From positions 1 to 64,000 of the forward strand of contig NZ_JMCC02000011.1 in assembly GCF_000737335.2 (NCBI RefSeq): DNA of 64,000 bases, given 5' to 3'. Both the position numbers and the translations under genes were made by a program. The stretch's first letter is position 1; every line of letters begins with the position of its first letter. This DNA comes from Enhygromyxa salina (GTDB taxonomy: Bacteria; Myxococcota_A; Polyangia; Nannocystales; Nannocystaceae). The notes under the pieces were generated by a model. It made no database searches, had not been told where the DNA came from, and saw only the letters and a list, made by a program, of their open reading frames with translations. Positions 36,811 to 46,284 of the stretch are shown piece by piece.

Positions 36811-37182
36811 GCGTGCCTCCTGATAGTTCGTCGCCGCACGTTGTCTGGTTCAGATATAGTGGGGTGGTCTGGATCGGGCAAACTCGACCCGAGGGTCGCC
36901 AGCCAGACCCATCCTCTGAACGCAAATTCGAGATGATCATCTCCGACCCACGCCGGGGAACCGCGAAATTCGATCGCGCGCTAGCGCGCTCCCATACTGA
37001 TCGCGCCACCTGGGCTCAGCGTCGCCAACCAGCGCCGAGCCGCGTCGGAGACTCCCTTGGTACCCACCTCGCCGACCCTAAAACTGGTCTCGCGGACCAC
37101 CGCCGCGCCCTTCGAGGCGTCCGCCTCGAAGGGCATCGCGGTCCGCATCACCCCCCAACCCCGTTTGTACAGCGCTGAAACG
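36811..37182. other. Intergenic region with a strong nested hairpin
   Basis: No convincing gene. Apart from the hairpin at 37092-37146, the sequence shows no recognised motif. Short frames on both strands here owe their similarity to each other to the palindrome. Confidence 0.5.
37092..37146. repeat. Nested inverted repeat before the SprT-like gene
   Basis: An inner perfect 12-bp stem GCCCTTCGAGGC / GCCTCGAAGGGC with a four-base loop sits within an outer 7-bp stem GCGGACC / GGTCCGC. It lies about 36 bases before the SprT-like start codon. It could be a transcript leader structure, a terminator or a repeat element. Confidence 0.7.
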
Positions 37183-38037
37183 ATGTCACGATCGAGCGCC
37201 GTCAAGCACCAAGCTGCGCAGACGCACCCGGCGTCCGAGCCAGATGAGCAGGCGTGGGCCAACGATGATCGCGCCCACGAGCTCGCCAGCGAGGTCGAGG
37301 CCGCGCTCGAGCTAGAGATCGCCGACGAGCCCTACCCGCAGCTGCCGGCCAACCACCAAGAGGCCCTGCGTGCCGAGCTGCAGCACCGGCTCGGCGCGTA
37401 CCTCAGCGCCGGCCGGGCCCGCGTGGTGATCACCGACAACCTGCGCACCATGATGTCGGTCAAGCGCGGCCACGGGGTCTACACATTTCGGCTGCACCAC
37501 ATGTTCATCGACGCGCCGCCCGCCATGCTGCGGGCCGTGGTCGCCTACGCCGAGCAGCAAGACGCCGAGGCATCAGAGCAGCTGCGCAACTTCATCGACG
37601 CCAACGAAGACGTGATCCGCCAGCGCGGCGGCCCGCGGCCGTTCACCGTCGACGTCGAGGGGCGCTACCACAACCTGCAAGAGATCTTCGACGCCCTCAA
37701 CGCCGACTATTTTGGCGGCGCGATCAAAGCCCGCATCACCTGGGGCCCCCGCACCAACCGCAAGCGCGGCCGGGCGTCGATCAAGCTTGGCAGCTACACC
37801 GTCGAAGACGAGCTGATCCGCATCCACCCAGTGTTGGACGCCGCCGACGTGCCCCGCCACTATCTGGCGTGGGTCGTCTACCACGAGATGCTCCACGAGG
37901 TTCACGACATGCCGATCGTCGACGGCCGCCGCGTGTACCACACCCGCGCGTTTCGTCAGGCCGAGGCCAAGTTCGATCAGTACGCCGAAGCGGTGCTGTG
38001 GGAGCGGCAGAACCTCGAGAAGCTGCTGAATCGCTGA
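37183..38037 (+). CDS. SprT-like zinc metallopeptidase
   Basis: 284 residues. An N-terminal acidic helical part is followed by a SprT-like domain: YHNLQEIFDALNADYFGGAI, an Arg-rich strand and the zinc motif HEMLH near 234-238, with a further His in YHTRAFRQAE. SprT/Spartan-like domains are zinc proteases or inactive relatives, in eukaryotes linked to DNA-protein crosslink repair. No DNA-binding tail is seen. The ATG at 37183 is preferred; upstream in-frame sequence is the hairpin. It may be separate from the peptide locus that follows. Confidence 0.88.
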   Translation: MSRSSAVKHQAAQTHPASEPDEQAWANDDRAHELASEVEAALELEIADEPYPQLPANHQEALRAELQHRLGAYLSAGRARVVITDNLRTMMSVKRGHGVYTFRLHHMFIDAPPAMLRAVVAYAEQQDAEASEQLRNFIDANEDVIRQRGGPRPFTVDVEGRYHNLQEIFDALNADYFGGAIKARITWGPRTNRKRGRASIKLGSYTVEDELIRIHPVLDAADVPRHYLAWVVYHEMLHEVHDMPIVDGRRVYHTRAFRQAEAKFDQYAEAVLWERQNLEKLLNR

Positions 38038-38040
38038 CGG

Positions 38041-38347
38041 CTCTCCGATCGGGTGGAAACCGTGGGGCCCAGGGCCCCCGTCCGCCTCACGAGTCCCCCC
38101 TCGCTTCGCTCACGGCGCCAGTCGAGCGAGGCCGGCCGGCTTCGCGAGCGGTGATTTTGACCGTCGTCGCCAGAAGACCGATCGGGACCGCCGCAAGGCG
38201 TCCACATGTCCGCTTGGCTCGTCGGCGTGGTAGAGCAATTTTCGGGCAGCCTTGCAGACCCGCGGCGCTCCCCTACGTATCTGGGTGTCCACATACGCGG
38301 CGGCTGCCGCCCGTTGGCACATACCGACCCAAGAAAGGCATAGATCA
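38041..38347. promoter_or_regulatory. Upstream region of the peptide operon
   Basis: 307 bases without a gene between the SprT-like gene and the 76-residue peptide gene. It has a GGGGCCC-type palindrome near 38064, two copies of GTCCACAT about 90 bases apart, and an AAAGG ribosome-binding site shortly before the peptide start. TTGCAG ... TACGTA near 38254 is a weak promoter candidate. The operon promoter is expected here. Confidence 0.4.
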
Positions 38348-38578
38348 ATGGCCGAGACACCCAACAACATGGATATCCAGACCTCGCTCGCGCGGACCTA
38401 CAAGCTCGAGTCCGGCAATCTCCACGTGCTCGCCCTCAGGAAGGAGCTACAAGAGCGCGCGCACATGCTCGGCGACGACGAGATCATGATTCTGGCCAGC
38501 ATCAAGGAGAAGCTCAACTCGGGCCTCCCAGACAAGATCAAGCAGGCGGCTGACACCGTCGGCGGCTTCGTCTGGTAG
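38348..38578 (+). CDS. Candidate RiPP precursor peptide ending GGFVW
   Basis: 76 residues, no Cys. A charged helical region (LALRKELQERAHMLGDD, ILASIKEKLNSGLPDKIK) is followed by QAADTVGGFVW at the very C-terminus. The AAAGG ribosome-binding site supports the ATG. It is followed by two radical SAM genes, a diiron protein gene and an amidohydrolase gene on the same strand. Leader-like helix, C-terminal double Gly and an aromatic tripeptide fit a ribosomal peptide precursor: mycofactocin uses a C-terminal Val-Tyr, and this one ends Val-Trp. It might instead be a small carrier or structural protein. Confidence 0.78.
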   Translation: MAETPNNMDIQTSLARTYKLESGNLHVLALRKELQERAHMLGDDEIMILASIKEKLNSGLPDKIKQAADTVGGFVW

Positions 38579-38618
38579 CAACTACCCAATCGAGCATTGG
38601 CCCGACCAACGCGGGGCA

Positions 38619-38637
38619 GGAACCGCTGCGGGGTTCC
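38619..38637 (+). terminator. Possible attenuating hairpin after the peptide gene
   Basis: GGAACC / GGTTCC with a seven-base loop, 40 bases after the peptide stop codon, no T-tract. Weak structures at this place often let precursor peptide genes be expressed above their enzymes. Only modest evidence. Confidence 0.35.
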
Positions 38638-38683
38638 AGCTCCGCGTCCTCCCGCACCTTCGTCTCACTTCAATGGATCTACA

Positions 38684-39772
38684 TTGCACTTAGTTGAACT
38701 CCTTGCACTTCGCTCCGAGCCCTGCGCCGGTGTCTCGCTTGGGTTGACCCGGCGGTGCCCGCTGACTTGCGAGCACTGCTCGACCGCGTCCACGATGGCC
38801 AGTGAAGAGCACCCAGCCGAGCTCTTCATTCGCTTTGTCAAGACCTTCACGCCGGACAGCCACCCGCAGATCCTCGCGATGTCGGGCGGTGAGGCGCTCT
38901 TGCGTCCGACGCTCGTCAGACAATTGGCCGAACGGGCCCGCGAGGCGGGGACCCGCTCGTCGGTGCTCTCGGGGCTGTTCTTTGCGTCATCGGCCCGGAT
39001 CCCGCCGTCGATCCTCGCCGCGATCCGGGCTGTCGATCATTTCTCGGTCAGCCTCGATGTGTTCCACGAGCGCCAAGTCGCCCGCGCCGACGTGTTTCGG
39101 GTGCTCGACGCCTTGCTCGGCGAGGGCGTCGACCTGAGCCTGCACATCGTCGGTCGCAGCCCTGACGACCCCTACCTCGAAGACGTCATTGGCGACGTCC
39201 GCAGGACCTACGCCGACACGATCCCGATGCTCGTCAACCTGACCGCGGCCTTCGGTCGCGCGCGGGCGTGGTTGACGCGCAAGCTCCCCGATCGCCCTGC
39301 GGTGATCGACGCCAACCCCTGCGCAATGGCAGCTTGGCCAGTCGTCGGCTTTGACGGGACGATCGTCGCGTGTGGCAATGACGACGCCCTCGACCAACGG
39401 CCGGCGCACCTGCGGCTCGGGCACGCGAGCGTCGACGACTGGGCGACGATCCGCGCGCGCAGCCTCGAGTCTGCCATGCTCCGGGCGATTCGCCTGTACG
39501 GGCCCAAGTACGTCGCGGCCACACTCGGCTCTGGACTCGGCTCTGGGCCCGGCTCTGGGCCCGGCTGCAGTGGCTACTGTGACACGTGCATGAGCCTGCC
39601 CGAAGATCCAGTGGTCGCGCCTCGCGTCGCCGAGCGCATGGCCAAGCCGTCAACCAGCATCGTCGAGGCCGAGGCCGCCAAGCTGATCCACAGAGCCGGC
39701 GCGCTCGGCTTTGCTGGGCGCCAGGGGCTTGGTGGCTACGCACACCTCATCGCGCTGGGGTCCAAGCCGTGA
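38684..39772 (+). CDS. Radical SAM protein 1 of the peptide locus
   Basis: About 362 residues from a TTG at 38684. The radical SAM motif is CPLTCEHC (Cys 25, 29, 32) with SAM-binding MSGGEALLRP. Additional cysteines in ANPCAM, VACGND and GCSGYCDTC near the C-terminus suggest an auxiliary iron-sulfur domain of SPASM/twitch type. A Gly-Ser-rich insert next to it comes from a 12-bp tandem repeat. Such enzymes make C-C, C-O or C-S links or remove CO2 from peptides. No in-frame ATG fits; the start is uncertain. It overlaps the next gene by four bases. Confidence 0.88.
   Translation: MHLVELLALRSEPCAGVSLGLTRRCPLTCEHCSTASTMASEEHPAELFIRFVKTFTPDSHPQILAMSGGEALLRPTLVRQLAERAREAGTRSSVLSGLFFASSARIPPSILAAIRAVDHFSVSLDVFHERQVARADVFRVLDALLGEGVDLSLHIVGRSPDDPYLEDVIGDVRRTYADTIPMLVNLTAAFGRARAWLTRKLPDRPAVIDANPCAMAAWPVVGFDGTIVACGNDDALDQRPAHLRLGHASVDDWATIRARSLESAMLRAIRLYGPKYVAATLGSGLGSGPGSGPGCSGYCDTCMSLPEDPVVAPRVAERMAKPSTSIVEAEAAKLIHRAGALGFAGRQGLGGYAHLIALGSKP
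39524..39565. repeat. 12-bp repeat inside radical SAM gene 1
   Basis: Three to four degenerate copies of CTCGGCTCTGGG encode GSGLGSGPGSGPG just before the auxiliary cysteine cluster. It is in frame, so length changes would alter linker length only. Confidence 0.8.
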
Positions 39773-40755
39773 AGCTGACGCACCGGGAGGTCGACGCGAT
39801 CCGAGCCGAGCGCGGGCGATCGATGCTGCTGTTCGTCACCGACCGCTGCCCCGTTGGCTGCGGCCACTGCTCCGTCGACTCGCGGGCCGACAGCCCGTCG
39901 ATCACCGACTTCGAGCGCTTCGATCGGATCGTCGATTGGATCGCCACCAACGCCAAGCTCGAGGTCATCGGGATCTCTGGCGGCGAGCCCTTCGTCGAGC
40001 GCCGCGGCCTGTCGATCGCAACCCAGCGCTTCGCCGACGCGGGCAAGCGTCAAGTCGTGTTCACGAGCGGGGTCTGGGCGACACGCGAGCGTGTGCCCCA
40101 GTGGATCCGCGCCGTGCTCAATCGTTGCGACTGTGTGTACCTCAGCACCGATGCGTTTCACGCCAAGGCGATCGACGATGCGTGCCTGGTCCGCGCGGCG
40201 CAGACGATCGCGGCCGCCAACCCATGGATCGTCCTGCAGGTGCTCGACGACGAGCTCGAGCAAGAGCGGGCCGCCAAGCTGCTCGAGCAGGCGCTCGGTC
40301 GACACTGGCAGCGACACGCCGAGATTAACCTGGTGACGCCGCTCACCCACGGTCGCGGCGCCAACGTGTTCAGCCGCCTCGCCCGGGTCGAGGGCCGCGC
40401 GTTTGGCCCCTGCTCGCTGGCCCGCTCGCCGATGGTCCGCTACGACGGCGCGGTCTCGGCCTGCTGCAACGAGAGCGTGATCATGGCCAAGGGTCCATCG
40501 CGTCTGCGTAGAGCTGCCACCGATCACAACAGTCTCGACGCCGCGACCGACGGGTTCCACGCCGACTCGCTGCTGCGGGTGATCGGCGACGTCGGGCTTG
40601 GCGTGCTGACGCAACATCCACGATTTGCGGATCTCGCCAGCCAGCGATTCTCGAACAACTGCGATCTGTGCTGGAAGCTGCTCGAGCGCATGCCCGAGGG
40701 CAGCGACCCCTTGCTCGACGCGATCGCGTCGCTCCGACAAGACGACGACCTGTGA
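39769..40755 (+). CDS. Radical SAM protein 2 of the peptide locus
   Basis: 328 residues from a GTG that overlaps the stop of the first radical SAM gene (GTGA). The motif TDRCPVGCGHCS (Cys 27, 31, 34) parallels TRRCPLTCEHCS of its neighbour, and GISGGEPFVE binds SAM, so the two look like diverged paralogues. C-terminal cysteines in GPCSLA, ACCNES and NNCDLC suggest an auxiliary cluster. Two different radical SAM enzymes in one coupled unit suggest sequential modifications on one peptide or a heteromeric complex. Confidence 0.92.
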   Translation: MKLTHREVDAIRAERGRSMLLFVTDRCPVGCGHCSVDSRADSPSITDFERFDRIVDWIATNAKLEVIGISGGEPFVERRGLSIATQRFADAGKRQVVFTSGVWATRERVPQWIRAVLNRCDCVYLSTDAFHAKAIDDACLVRAAQTIAAANPWIVLQVLDDELEQERAAKLLEQALGRHWQRHAEINLVTPLTHGRGANVFSRLARVEGRAFGPCSLARSPMVRYDGAVSACCNESVIMAKGPSRLRRAATDHNSLDAATDGFHADSLLRVIGDVGLGVLTQHPRFADLASQRFSNNCDLCWKLLERMPEGSDPLLDAIASLRQDDDL

Positions 40756-41468
40756 ACCCCATGCACAGCCCCGGAAGACGCCTGCTTGCGAAGCTACAAC
40801 TGGCCGCGCCAAGCTTTGGTGCGGCCGCCGAGCGGCTGTGGAGCAGCCCCCGGATCCGCGAGATCTACCCAGCTTACCTTGGTGCCATGCACATGATCGT
40901 GCGCTCGGCGGTGCCGCTGATGGATGCGGCCCGTGATCGCGCGCTCGCGCTTGGCAAGCATGATCCGCTCGGCGTCCAGCTCGCCGCATACCTTGGGCGC
41001 CACCGGGACGAAGAGGCGGGCCACGATCAATGGTTGCTCGAGGATCTCGCCGCGACTGGAGCCGACCCCGACGAGCCACTCACGGGCATTCCGTCGCCCA
41101 CGATCGCGACCTTGGTCGGCGCTCAATACTATTGGCTGCACCATCACCACCCCGTGGCCTTGCTCGGGCACATCGCCGCGATCGAGAGCTACCCGCCGCC
41201 ACCGGGCTTCGCGGAGCGTCTGCAAGGGCTGACCGGCTATCCCAAGTCGGCGTTTCGAGCGATCGCTCGGCACGCAGTGCTAGATCTTCGACACCGCCGC
41301 GAATTCTATGATCTCATCAATGAGCTGCCGCTCACCCGCGCGCACGAGAGCATGATCGGGCTGAGCGCCTTGCATACGATGCAGGTTGGCGTCGACGTCT
41401 TGCTCGAGATCCACGATCGCGTGGTCTCGCGGGCACCCGCGGTTGTGGCCCCAAAGTCTCCATGCTAG
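40752..41468 (+). CDS. Haem-oxygenase-like diiron protein (iron-containing redox enzyme family)
   Basis: 238 residues from a GTG overlapping the previous stop (GTGA). An all-helical protein with metal-ligand motifs typical of haem-oxygenase-like diiron oxidases (HDO) and PqqC/TenA relatives: RHRDEEAGHDQWLLEDL in the middle, a His run and GHIAAIESYPP, and HAVLDLRHRREFYDLI near the end. HDO enzymes cleave or oxidise amino acid side chains with O2. In this locus it probably acts on the peptide after the radical SAM steps, as PqqC does in PQQ synthesis. The substrate is unknown. Confidence 0.87.
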   Translation: MNPMHSPGRRLLAKLQLAAPSFGAAAERLWSSPRIREIYPAYLGAMHMIVRSAVPLMDAARDRALALGKHDPLGVQLAAYLGRHRDEEAGHDQWLLEDLAATGADPDEPLTGIPSPTIATLVGAQYYWLHHHHPVALLGHIAAIESYPPPPGFAERLQGLTGYPKSAFRAIARHAVLDLRHRREFYDLINELPLTRAHESMIGLSALHTMQVGVDVLLEIHDRVVSRAPAVVAPKSPC

Positions 41469-41480
41469 GAGCGCGGCTGC

Positions 41481-42398
41481 ATGCGATGCGCCGCCGTCTG
41501 GGTGTGCACGCTCGGCCTTGGCCTGAGCGTGTCCTGCGTCTCCCCCAGCGTGGGCAACAGCGGGCCCGCGTCGGCGCGCACGCCTGAGCAAGCGCGCTAC
41601 GAAGGTCCGGTCATCGATCTGCACACCCACGTGTTGTTTGACGAGCAGAGCGGCGAGCTCGCGCACGGCGGCGGCAACCCCGAGCAGCTGCTCGCGCTGC
41701 TCGAGGACCCACGGCTCGAGCGAGTCGGCGTCATCGTCATCGCGCCAACCCCCGGCATCCAGCGGACGCGGGAGCTCAACGATCAGCTCGCCGCGCTCGT
41801 CGCCGCCCACCCCGATCGCCTGCTTGCGATCGGCACCGTGCACCCCGCGGATGGCGACGACGCCCTCGCCGAGCTCACGCGGATCGAGCAGCTCGGGTTC
41901 GCCATGCTCAAGCTCCATCCAAACACCCAGCAGCTCGATCTTGCCAGCCCGGAGGTCAACGCCGTCGTGCACAAGGCCGGCGAGCTGGGCCTGCCGATCC
42001 TCTTTGACTTCTCCGGGCTGTTCAACGCGAGCGATCTCGGGCCCTACATCATGCTCGCCGCGAAGAACCCTGACGCGCAGCTGGTCCTCGCGCACATGGG
42101 GGGGACCAAGTTCCATGACCTGCTCCTGCTGTCGATGTTGAGCCAGTACACCTGGTTTCAGAACAACATCTGGGTCGAGCTGTCCGGCGTCGCGCGCATG
42201 TACACCCGCTCGCCCTACGCTGAACAGCTGGCGTTTGTCGCCCGCGCGATCGGCATGGATCGGGTGCTCTTTGGATCAGATTACCCCTTCTCCCGCACGC
42301 CCAGCGAGGCGATCGACGACGTCGAGGGCTTGGGGTTTCGCGCAGCCGAACAGCAGATGATCTTCCACGACAACGCGGCGTCCCTGCTCGGGTTGTGA
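41481..42398 (+). CDS. Lipoprotein amidohydrolase (TIM barrel)
   Basis: 305 residues. The signal peptide ends in LGLSVSC (lipobox Cys near 19), so it is exported and lipidated. The mature part is an amidohydrolase-2-type barrel: VIDLHTHVLF supplies the HxH metal ligands, LKLHPN, LAHMGG and FGSDYPFSR follow, the last with the catalytic Asp. It lies 12 bases after the diiron gene and is probably the fifth gene of the peptide operon. It might trim or decarboxylate an exported product; this is inferred from position. Confidence 0.88.
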   Translation: MRCAAVWVCTLGLGLSVSCVSPSVGNSGPASARTPEQARYEGPVIDLHTHVLFDEQSGELAHGGGNPEQLLALLEDPRLERVGVIVIAPTPGIQRTRELNDQLAALVAAHPDRLLAIGTVHPADGDDALAELTRIEQLGFAMLKLHPNTQQLDLASPEVNAVVHKAGELGLPILFDFSGLFNASDLGPYIMLAAKNPDAQLVLAHMGGTKFHDLLLLSMLSQYTWFQNNIWVELSGVARMYTRSPYAEQLAFVARAIGMDRVLFGSDYPFSRTPSEAIDDVEGLGFRAAEQQMIFHDNAASLLGL

Positions 42399-42493
42399 AC
42401 TCGGGCTGAGCGCAGGCGCGACGAGCCATCGCCGCGGATCTTGGTTCGTCGTTTTGCTGGACAGGCGTGGTAAACCTGGGCATAGGCGCAGCC

Positions 42494-44095
<1,602 letters not shown>

Positions 44096-44301
44096 CAAAC
44101 GTGAACTCGGGCGCGTACCGCTGCGTCGGTCCGCGCTCCACGAGATGGTTGCCGCCTTCGGAGCGGCTCGCCGCTGACTAGAGTCGATCTTCGTGGGCCT
44201 CGGGCTCGATGATGACAGTGCGGGTCACGGCTGCCGAGAGAACCCGTCGACGACCCAAGTGGGCCCCGGAATCGGTGCCCAAGTGTCTCCGGAACTCGCA
44301 G

Positions 44302-44607
44302 TCAGGCACGGTCCTTCCAATAGCCCGGCCGGCGCTGCTGGTGCGCGACGGCGTAGACCACGGCGCTGTCACCCTCGAAGCCCACCATCAACGTGTAGCG
44401 GAAGACTCGCAGCGGGAACGCGCGCACATCCACCTGGGACGGGAAGTCGGGGACCTGGGCGCCGCTTCGGGGGAAGTGTCGGGCGCGGTCGAGGGCGGCG
44501 TCGACCTCAGCCTCGAAGCGCTCGCCGTAGCCCTCGCGGCGCTGCTCGAGGTAGACGATCGCCTCCACGTACTCGACGCGGGCGAGAGGGTGGAAGCGGA
44601 GCTGCAT
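44302..44607 (-). CDS. ParE/RelE-type toxin
   Basis: 101 residues with the RelE/ParE plasmid-stabilisation fold: FHPLARVEYVEAIVYLEQR at the start, RVFRYTLMVGFEGDSAVVYAVAHQQRRPGYW at the end. ParE toxins inhibit gyrase, RelE toxins cut mRNA; the type here is not certain, but it looks ParE-like. Its ATG overlaps the stop codon of the antitoxin gene (ATGA), so the two are translated together. It lies next to a transposase scrap, consistent with an acquired module. Confidence 0.92.
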   Translation of the reverse strand: MQLRFHPLARVEYVEAIVYLEQRREGYGERFEAEVDAALDRARHFPRSGAQVPDFPSQVDVRAFPLRVFRYTLMVGFEGDSAVVYAVAHQQRRPGYWKDRA

Positions 44608-44840
44608 CAGCGTGCGAGGGCCTCGCGTCCGGCCTGGCGGACGTCTTCCCAGGACTCGAGTTCGACCTCGCCCCGACGAACCTGACCCATGCGGCGCAGA
44701 ACCTCATCCCGCCAGGCCCGATCGATCTGCTCCTGGGCGTCGGCCGGGAGACTGTCGAACAGGGCCTCAGCGAGGCGCAGGCGCTCCTCGTCTGCCAGCG
44801 AGAGCGCCTGGTCGAGGATTGTGCGCGCGGCATCGGTCAC
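44607..44840 (-). CDS. Antitoxin, addiction module component family
   Basis: 77 residues from a GTG at 44840: DAARTILDQALSLADEERLRLAEALFDSL is the typical opening of the small addiction-module antitoxin family (TIGR02574-like). A C-terminal EVELESWEDVRQ region would wrap the toxin. The longer open frame upstream contains remnants of another gene and is not part of it. It should neutralise the ParE-like toxin encoded by the overlapping gene. Confidence 0.88.
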   Translation of the reverse strand: MTDAARTILDQALSLADEERLRLAEALFDSLPADAQEQIDRAWRDEVLRRMGQVRRGEVELESWEDVRQAGREALAR

Positions 44841-45315
44841 GGTACCCAGTCTACGAAGCACCGGACGCCGACGCCATCGACATGTCCTCGTCGCCATCGA
44901 GCCGATCGACCAGGGGGCCGAAGTCGTCATAGTGGCCGATCGTGTGAATGGGGATGGGTGGCGCTCGAGGCCGGCGCTTACGGCCGCCGACGCACCAACC
45001 TCGACGCCGCGCGCACAGCGCAACCCTCTCGCTAGTTTCGTCACGCACGAGAGGCTCTCCGCGAGGCCACAGAGGTCGAGCAAGAGTTGGCCTGGCGGGG
45101 TGGGTCGCGGTCGCGGCGGGGGCCTCGGCCCGAGTCCAGCTTCGGCGATGGCGCGCGCGATCTTGTCGCTGTCATTGATGACCTCCACCAGGCGCATGTC
45201 GCCCTTGCAGGCGCCGAGAGTGGGTGCTGTCGGAGACCCTAGCAGGGTCTGGTCAACAGCCGTGGCAGGCGCCTGCCGAGGGGGAGCCTGGGCCTCGAGA
45301 GCCGCTCGCCGCCAC
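44841..45315. other. Gene-poor stretch with transposase scrap
   Basis: About 475 bases with no intact gene. It holds the transposase-like fragment listed at 45072-45209 and the promoter side of the toxin-antitoxin pair. Nothing else was recognised. Confidence 0.5.
45072..45209 (-). pseudogene. Possible transposase C-terminal fragment
   Basis: One frame reads CKGDMRLVEVINDSDKIARA followed by IAEAGL and a Pro-rich tail. It resembles the end of IS91-like or similar transposases (CGGRMRLIAVIED...ILRHLGLP...PP). Only this end is present and no terminal repeats are seen. It is an assignment by eye and needs a search. Confidence 0.4.
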
Positions 45316-46281
45316 CTATTCGGGCAGGCTCAGCAGCTCGATCTTCGCCCGCGTGAGCGAGATCGGGCCGTCCTTCGGTCCGACCGAGATCGAGACCCGA
45401 TTGCGCGGACCAAGCTCGATCCGCAGCGTGGGCGTTGGCGTGTCCGCGCCCGCCGTGCACGCCTTGTCGAACGCGCCAAACACCTCTTGTTCATCCAGGG
45501 CGATCTTGGTCAGCAGCTTGCCCGCGCCGCGGGTCAGCCAGGTGATCTGCAGCTGCTTGGGCACGGTGTGCAGCTCGTCGGGCGGCGGCTGCCGGGCGAA
45601 GTCGTAGGTGTCGCGCTCGCCGTTGAAGCTGCGCATGGACACGTGCAACGGCACCTGCACGCCCTCGACGTGGAGCCGCCAGCGATAGCGCCGCGCGTAC
45701 TTTGGCCACGCCGACACCGGTGGACCGTGCTTGGCGTGGGCCCGCAGCTGGGCGTCGCTCAGCCGCGCGCGCAGCTTCGAGCCGATGAAGGTGGCCCGCG
45801 AGATGTCGGGGTTGTCCAGGACCTCCGACCAGTCGCGCTGGGTCGGCTCGAGCTGCGCGCTGGCGACCGCTCGCACGTGCCCGCTGCCGGCCAACCACGC
45901 ACTGGTCCAACCGCCCAGCCCCATCCCGACGATGAGCTTGTCCCAGCTGGCCCGGTTGCCCGTCAGCGGGTCCTTGAAGCCGGCCCGAAACAGCGCCGTC
46001 AGCTCGGCGTGGGGGAGCTCGAGGGTGCCCGCGAAAAATTGATCTTCGGTGTACGAGAACCACGCCAGGGTGACGCGCGCGGGCACGGGCTTTTGCGGCT
46101 CACCCACCAAGTGCCGCGAGCCGATCTCGCCCCAGCCGTTGTTGACGATCTTGCCGGACGGGACCCGCACGCTGTCGCCGGCCCACTCCGCCTGGCCCGC
46201 GATCAACTGCATGGGATAGCGCTCGTCCGCGCACTCGGTCGGGAGCCACTCGAAGGTGTCCGATGATCCAGGCGTTGTCAT
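45316..46281 (-). CDS. DUF2931-like protein next to a DUF2235 gene
   Basis: 321 residues without an evident signal peptide. The pattern YPMQLIAGQAEW...VPSGKIVNNGWGEIGS...VTLAWFSYTEDQFFAGTLELP resembles DUF2931. Proteins of this kind are often encoded beside DUF2235 phospholipase effectors and are suspected immunity proteins. It begins three bases after the DUF2235 gene stop and is surely co-transcribed with it. The classical DUF2931 immunity proteins are periplasmic lipoproteins; lack of a signal here is a difference. Confidence 0.8.
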   Translation of the reverse strand: MTTPGSSDTFEWLPTECADERYPMQLIAGQAEWAGDSVRVPSGKIVNNGWGEIGSRHLVGEPQKPVPARVTLAWFSYTEDQFFAGTLELPHAELTALFRAGFKDPLTGNRASWDKLIVGMGLGGWTSAWLAGSGHVRAVASAQLEPTQRDWSEVLDNPDISRATFIGSKLRARLSDAQLRAHAKHGPPVSAWPKYARRYRWRLHVEGVQVPLHVSMRSFNGERDTYDFARQPPPDELHTVPKQLQITWLTRGAGKLLTKIALDEQEVFGAFDKACTAGADTPTPTLRIELGPRNRVSISVGPKDGPISLTRAKIELLSLPE

Positions 46282-46284
46282 GGC

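Noticed and set aside
36981..37148. Small minus-strand gene (MRTAMPFEADASKG)
   Set aside because: Its most protein-like part is created by the palindrome, which gives a similar sequence on the plus strand; no ribosome-binding site or homologue evidence.
37057..37182. Extended N-terminus of the SprT-like protein
   Set aside because: The extra codons are mostly the nested palindrome; the ATG at 37183 begins the protein-like part.
44609..45197. 196-residue version of the antitoxin
   Set aside because: The upstream part contains a transposase-like scrap and low-quality sequence; the antitoxin family starts at the GTG at 44840.
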